Origin: an uncultured Ideonella sp.
GTDB lineage: Bacteria > Pseudomonadota > Gammaproteobacteria > Burkholderiales > Burkholderiaceae
Direction of reading: 5' to 3'
DNA length: 9,660 nucleotides
Assembly (NCBI GenBank): GCA_946479475.1
Contig: CAMLGG010000204.1
Location: forward strand, 1-9,660
Shown: positions 7,781 to 9,660 of the stretch, piece by piece
Numbering within the stretch: the first letter of the stretch is position 1
How the letters are laid out: every line of letters begins with the position of its first letter
Made by a program: the position numbers and the translations under genes
The notes under the pieces: model-generated
Database searches by the model: none
Told to the model about the DNA's origin: nothing
The model's input: only the letters and a program-made list of their open reading frames with translations

Positions 7781-8730
7781 CGTGAAGCCTCCTGGATGAG
7801 CTGGTCGAGCTTGACCGCATCGGCCGCGAACAGGCGGATGCCTTCGGCCAGCTTCTCGGTCGCCATCGCATCCTCGTTGAGCGCGTAGCGGAAGCTCGCC
7901 TCGTTGTAGACCACGGCGTGCAGGTCCATCAGCTGGGCCTCGCGCGCGTCCAGCGCCGGGGTGACGGAGCCCTCGGCGGCCTGCAGCTTCGCCAGCAGGT
8001 CGGGGCTGATGGTCAGCAGGTCGCAGCCGGCGAGCGCGAGGATCTGGCCGGTATTGCGAAAGCTCGCACCCATCACCTCGGTCTCGATGCCGAACTTCTT
8101 GTAGTGGTTGAAGATCTGCGTCACCGACTTCACGCCCGGGTCGTTGGCGCCGGCCATGGCGGCCTCGTCCCAGGCGGCCCCGGCCTGCTTCTTGTACCAG
8201 TCGTAGATGCGGCCGACGAAGGGGCTGATCAGCGTCACGCCCGCCTCGCCGCAGACCACGGCCTGGCAGAAGCTGAACAGCAGGGTGAGGTTGCAGTGGA
8301 TGCCCTCGTGTTCGAGCGCACGCGCGGCCTGGATGCCCTCCCAGGTCGCCGCCACCTTGATCAGCACCCGCTCGCGCGGCACGCCGGCGGCCTCGTACAG
8401 CTCGATCAGGTGATGGGCGCGGGCGATGCTCGCCGCGGTGTCGAACGACAGGCGCGCATCGACCTCGGTCGACACGCGGCCCGGCACCACGTTCAGGATC
8501 TCGCGGCCGAAGCGCACCAGCACCTCGTCGACCAGGTCCGGCAACGGCGCGCCCCGGTGGGCCTGCACCGCCTCCTCCAGCAGGTGCGCGTAGTCCGGCT
8601 GCTGGACGGCCTTGAGGATGAGCGAGGGGTTGGTGGTCGCGTCGCGCGGAGCGTACTGCGCGAGCTGCTTGAAGTTGCCGGTGTCGGCCACCACCGTCGT
8701 ATAGGCCTTGAGTTGGTCGAGCTGGTTCAT
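7777..8730 (-). CDS. tal: Transaldolase (class I)
   Basis: This 317-residue protein has the same length as E. coli TalB. It transfers a dihydroxyacetone unit between sedoheptulose-7-phosphate and glyceraldehyde-3-phosphate in the non-oxidative pentose phosphate pathway. The N-terminal transaldolase signature is DATTNPSLI (30-38). The Schiff-base Lys125 lies in [12 protein letters not shown], and the catalytic partners are Asp16 (VVADTG) and Glu89 (RVSTEVDAR). These correspond to TalB Asp17, Glu96 and Lys132. The later barrel segments [22 protein letters not shown] and [11 protein letters not shown] are all present, so the enzyme looks complete. The ribosome-binding site before ATG 8730 is weak (GAGAAACC). 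It is the first gene of the tal-pgi-HAD operon and is divergent from zwf, so both sides may share control from the 8731-8903 gap. Confidence 0.97.
7788..7793 (-). promoter_or_regulatory. Strong Shine-Dalgarno (AGGAGG) for pgi inside the tal 3' end
   Basis: On the minus strand AGGAGG is followed by 7 bases and the pgi ATG. It is the best ribosome-binding sequence I found in the window. It lies in the last codons of tal, so pgi can be initiated strongly as well as by coupling across the ATGA overlap. Confidence 0.85.
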
Positions 8731-8775
8731 GGTTTCTCGTCGAGGCGCCGGAGGAACTGCGGCGGCACAGGCGTG

Positions 8776-8781
8776 ATTAGA
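8776..8781 (-). promoter_or_regulatory. Possible -10 element for the tal operon
   Basis: On the minus strand TCTAAT matches five of six bases of the TATAAT consensus and lies about 45 bp before the tal ATG. I see no good -35 at a spacing of 16-18 bp, so this is a weak call. It is the most promoter-like hexamer on that strand in the gap. Confidence 0.25.
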
Positions 8782-8842
8782 AACCCTGCCCGCGCCGCGG
8801 CGGTTTCGGTCCGGTTACGCCTTGCATGGCACTCGGCGCCGA

Positions 8843-8871
8843 TTGACCGGTCGAAGAAACTCATGCATCAT
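8843..8871 (+). promoter_or_regulatory. Candidate sigma70 promoter for zwf
   Basis: TTGACC (8843-8848) matches five of six bases of the -35 consensus. It is followed by a 17-bp spacer and CATCAT (8866-8871), four of six at the -10. Transcription would begin near 8878, giving a leader of about 26 nt before the zwf ATG. The -35 overlaps the 8-bp palindrome GACCGGTC (8845-8852). The surroundings are more AT-rich than the coding sequence on either side. Confidence 0.45.
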
Positions 8872-8877
8872 CGCCGA

Positions 8878-8892
8878 TGTAACTTTGTTTCA
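8878..8892. promoter_or_regulatory. HexR-like operator at the zwf start site
   Basis: TGTAACTTTGTTTCA matches 12 of 15 positions of the HexR consensus as I recall it (TGTARTWWWAYTACA) and is an imperfect inverted repeat. HexR is an RpiR-family repressor that responds to 2-keto-3-deoxy-6-phosphogluconate and controls zwf and other central-carbon genes in many proteobacteria. The site covers the predicted start of the zwf transcript, where a repressor would block it. It could also influence the divergent tal operon. hexR itself is not in the window. Confidence 0.45.
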
Positions 8893-8903
8893 CTTTCCCG
8901 ACC

Positions 8904-9660
8904 ATGTCCTTCGATCTGGTTTTCTTCGGCGGGACCGGCGACCTCACCTGGCGCAAGCTGATGCCGGCACTCTTCCAGGCCTTCCGCCATGGCAAGCTGC
9001 CGCCCGGCGGGCGCATCCTGGCGGTCGCCCGCGACGAGCGCAGCGACGACGATTACCGCGCGTTCATCCGCGACCGCTTCGCCGAGGTGGAGCAATCCAA
9101 GCGCCCGAGCGACGAGGAGTTCGCGCGCTTCGCCGCCCTGCTGCACTACCGCCGCATGGACCTCTCGCAGCCGGCCGACTACGCCGGCCTGAAGGCCTGG
9201 CTGGACGAGCGCGGGGCCGAGACGGCGGTGCTGTACCTGGCCACCAGCCCGCATCTGTTCCCGGTGATCTGCGAGCAGCTCGGCGCGGCCGGTCTGAACG
9301 GCCCCCGCGTGCGCGTGGTGCTCGAGAAGCCGCTGGGCCACGACCTGGCCAGCGCGCAGGAGATCAATCGTGTCGTGCGCTCGGTTTTCAGCGAGCGCCA
9401 GGCCTTCCGCATCGACCACTACCTCGGCAAGCCGGCGGTGCAGAACCTGATGGCGCTGCGCTTTGCGAACGCGCTGTTCGAGCCGCTGTGGCGCCGCGAG
9501 AGCATCTCCAACATCCAGATCACCCTGGCCGAATCGATCGGCGTGGGCACCCGGGGCGATTTCTACGACCGCACCGGCGCCCTGCGCGACATGATCCAGA
9601 ACCACGCGCTGCAGCTGCTGACGATGATCGCGATGGAGCCGCCGTCGACCAACGACGCCG
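8904..9660 (+). CDS. zwf: Glucose-6-phosphate 1-dehydrogenase (N-terminal 252 residues, runs off the window)
   Basis: The enzyme oxidises glucose-6-phosphate to 6-phosphogluconolactone with NAD(P)+, the first step of the oxidative pentose phosphate and Entner-Doudoroff routes. The N-terminal dinucleotide-binding motif is [17 protein letters not shown] (residues 7-23). [10 protein letters not shown] follows, then the substrate-binding and catalytic site RIDHYLGK (169-176), with His172 corresponding to the site aligned with the catalytic base region. [16 protein letters not shown] and [15 protein letters not shown] come after. The residue after DHYLGK is Pro, where the classic signature expects Glu, Gln or Lys. 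The ATG at 8904 is the only usable one, because an in-frame TAA lies at 8880-8882. No ribosome-binding site is visible before it. Roughly half of the protein, the C-terminal part, lies beyond the right edge. It is divergent from tal, with a probable shared control region. Confidence 0.96.
   Translation, partial: MSFDLVFFGGTGDLTWRKLMPALFQAFRHGKLPPGGRILAVARDERSDDDYRAFIRDRFAEVEQSKRPSDEEFARFAALLHYRRMDLSQPADYAGLKAWLDERGAETAVLYLATSPHLFPVICEQLGAAGLNGPRVRVVLEKPLGHDLASAQEINRVVRSVFSERQAFRIDHYLGKPAVQNLMALRFANALFEPLWRRESISNIQITLAESIGVGTRGDFYDRTGALRDMIQNHALQLLTMIAMEPPSTNDA

Overview
This is a compact, very GC-rich window in which nearly every codon ends in G or C. It looks like the chromosome of a beta-proteobacterium of the order Burkholderiales. 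The basis is codon use, the character of the central-carbon proteins (zwf, tal, pgi), a PrtD/HlyD-type secretion pair and a GlxA/AraC regulator. The genus cannot be settled from the sequence alone. All genes are protein-coding. I saw no tRNA, rRNA, CRISPR array, insertion sequence or phage gene.

Region 1 (1-3210), type I secretion. The window opens with the last 31 residues of a + strand protein. They carry half of an EF-hand-like calcium loop and end in an Asp followed by hydrophobic residues, so the protein is a candidate type I secretion substrate. Converging on it is a two-gene minus-strand operon: a PrtD-type ABC exporter ATPase/permease, then a HlyD/PrtE-type membrane-fusion adaptor, coupled by an ATGA overlap. 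No TolC-type outer membrane channel is in the window. The ATPase has Gln where the H-loop His is expected.

Region 2 (3211-5546), a three-gene + strand operon with every junction an ATGA overlap. The genes encode an isochorismatase-like cysteine hydrolase, a stand-alone DJ-1/PfpI protein resembling isonitrile hydratase, and a GlxA-family regulator (DJ-1-like domain plus AraC helix-turn-helix). A perfect 7-bp inverted repeat lies about 35 bp before the first gene. The set looks like a small catabolic or detoxification unit with its own regulator; the substrate is unknown. This is the part of the window most likely to hold undescribed biology.

Region 3 (5553-9660), central carbon metabolism. 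A minus-strand operon tal - pgi - YihX-like HAD phosphatase diverges from zwf, which runs off the right edge. The 173-bp tal/zwf gap is more AT-rich near zwf. It holds a plausible sigma70 promoter and a HexR-like operator at the expected transcription start. Together these genes interconvert glucose-6-phosphate, fructose-6-phosphate and pentose-phosphate intermediates and feed 6-phosphogluconate formation. The HAD enzyme may act on a sugar phosphate.
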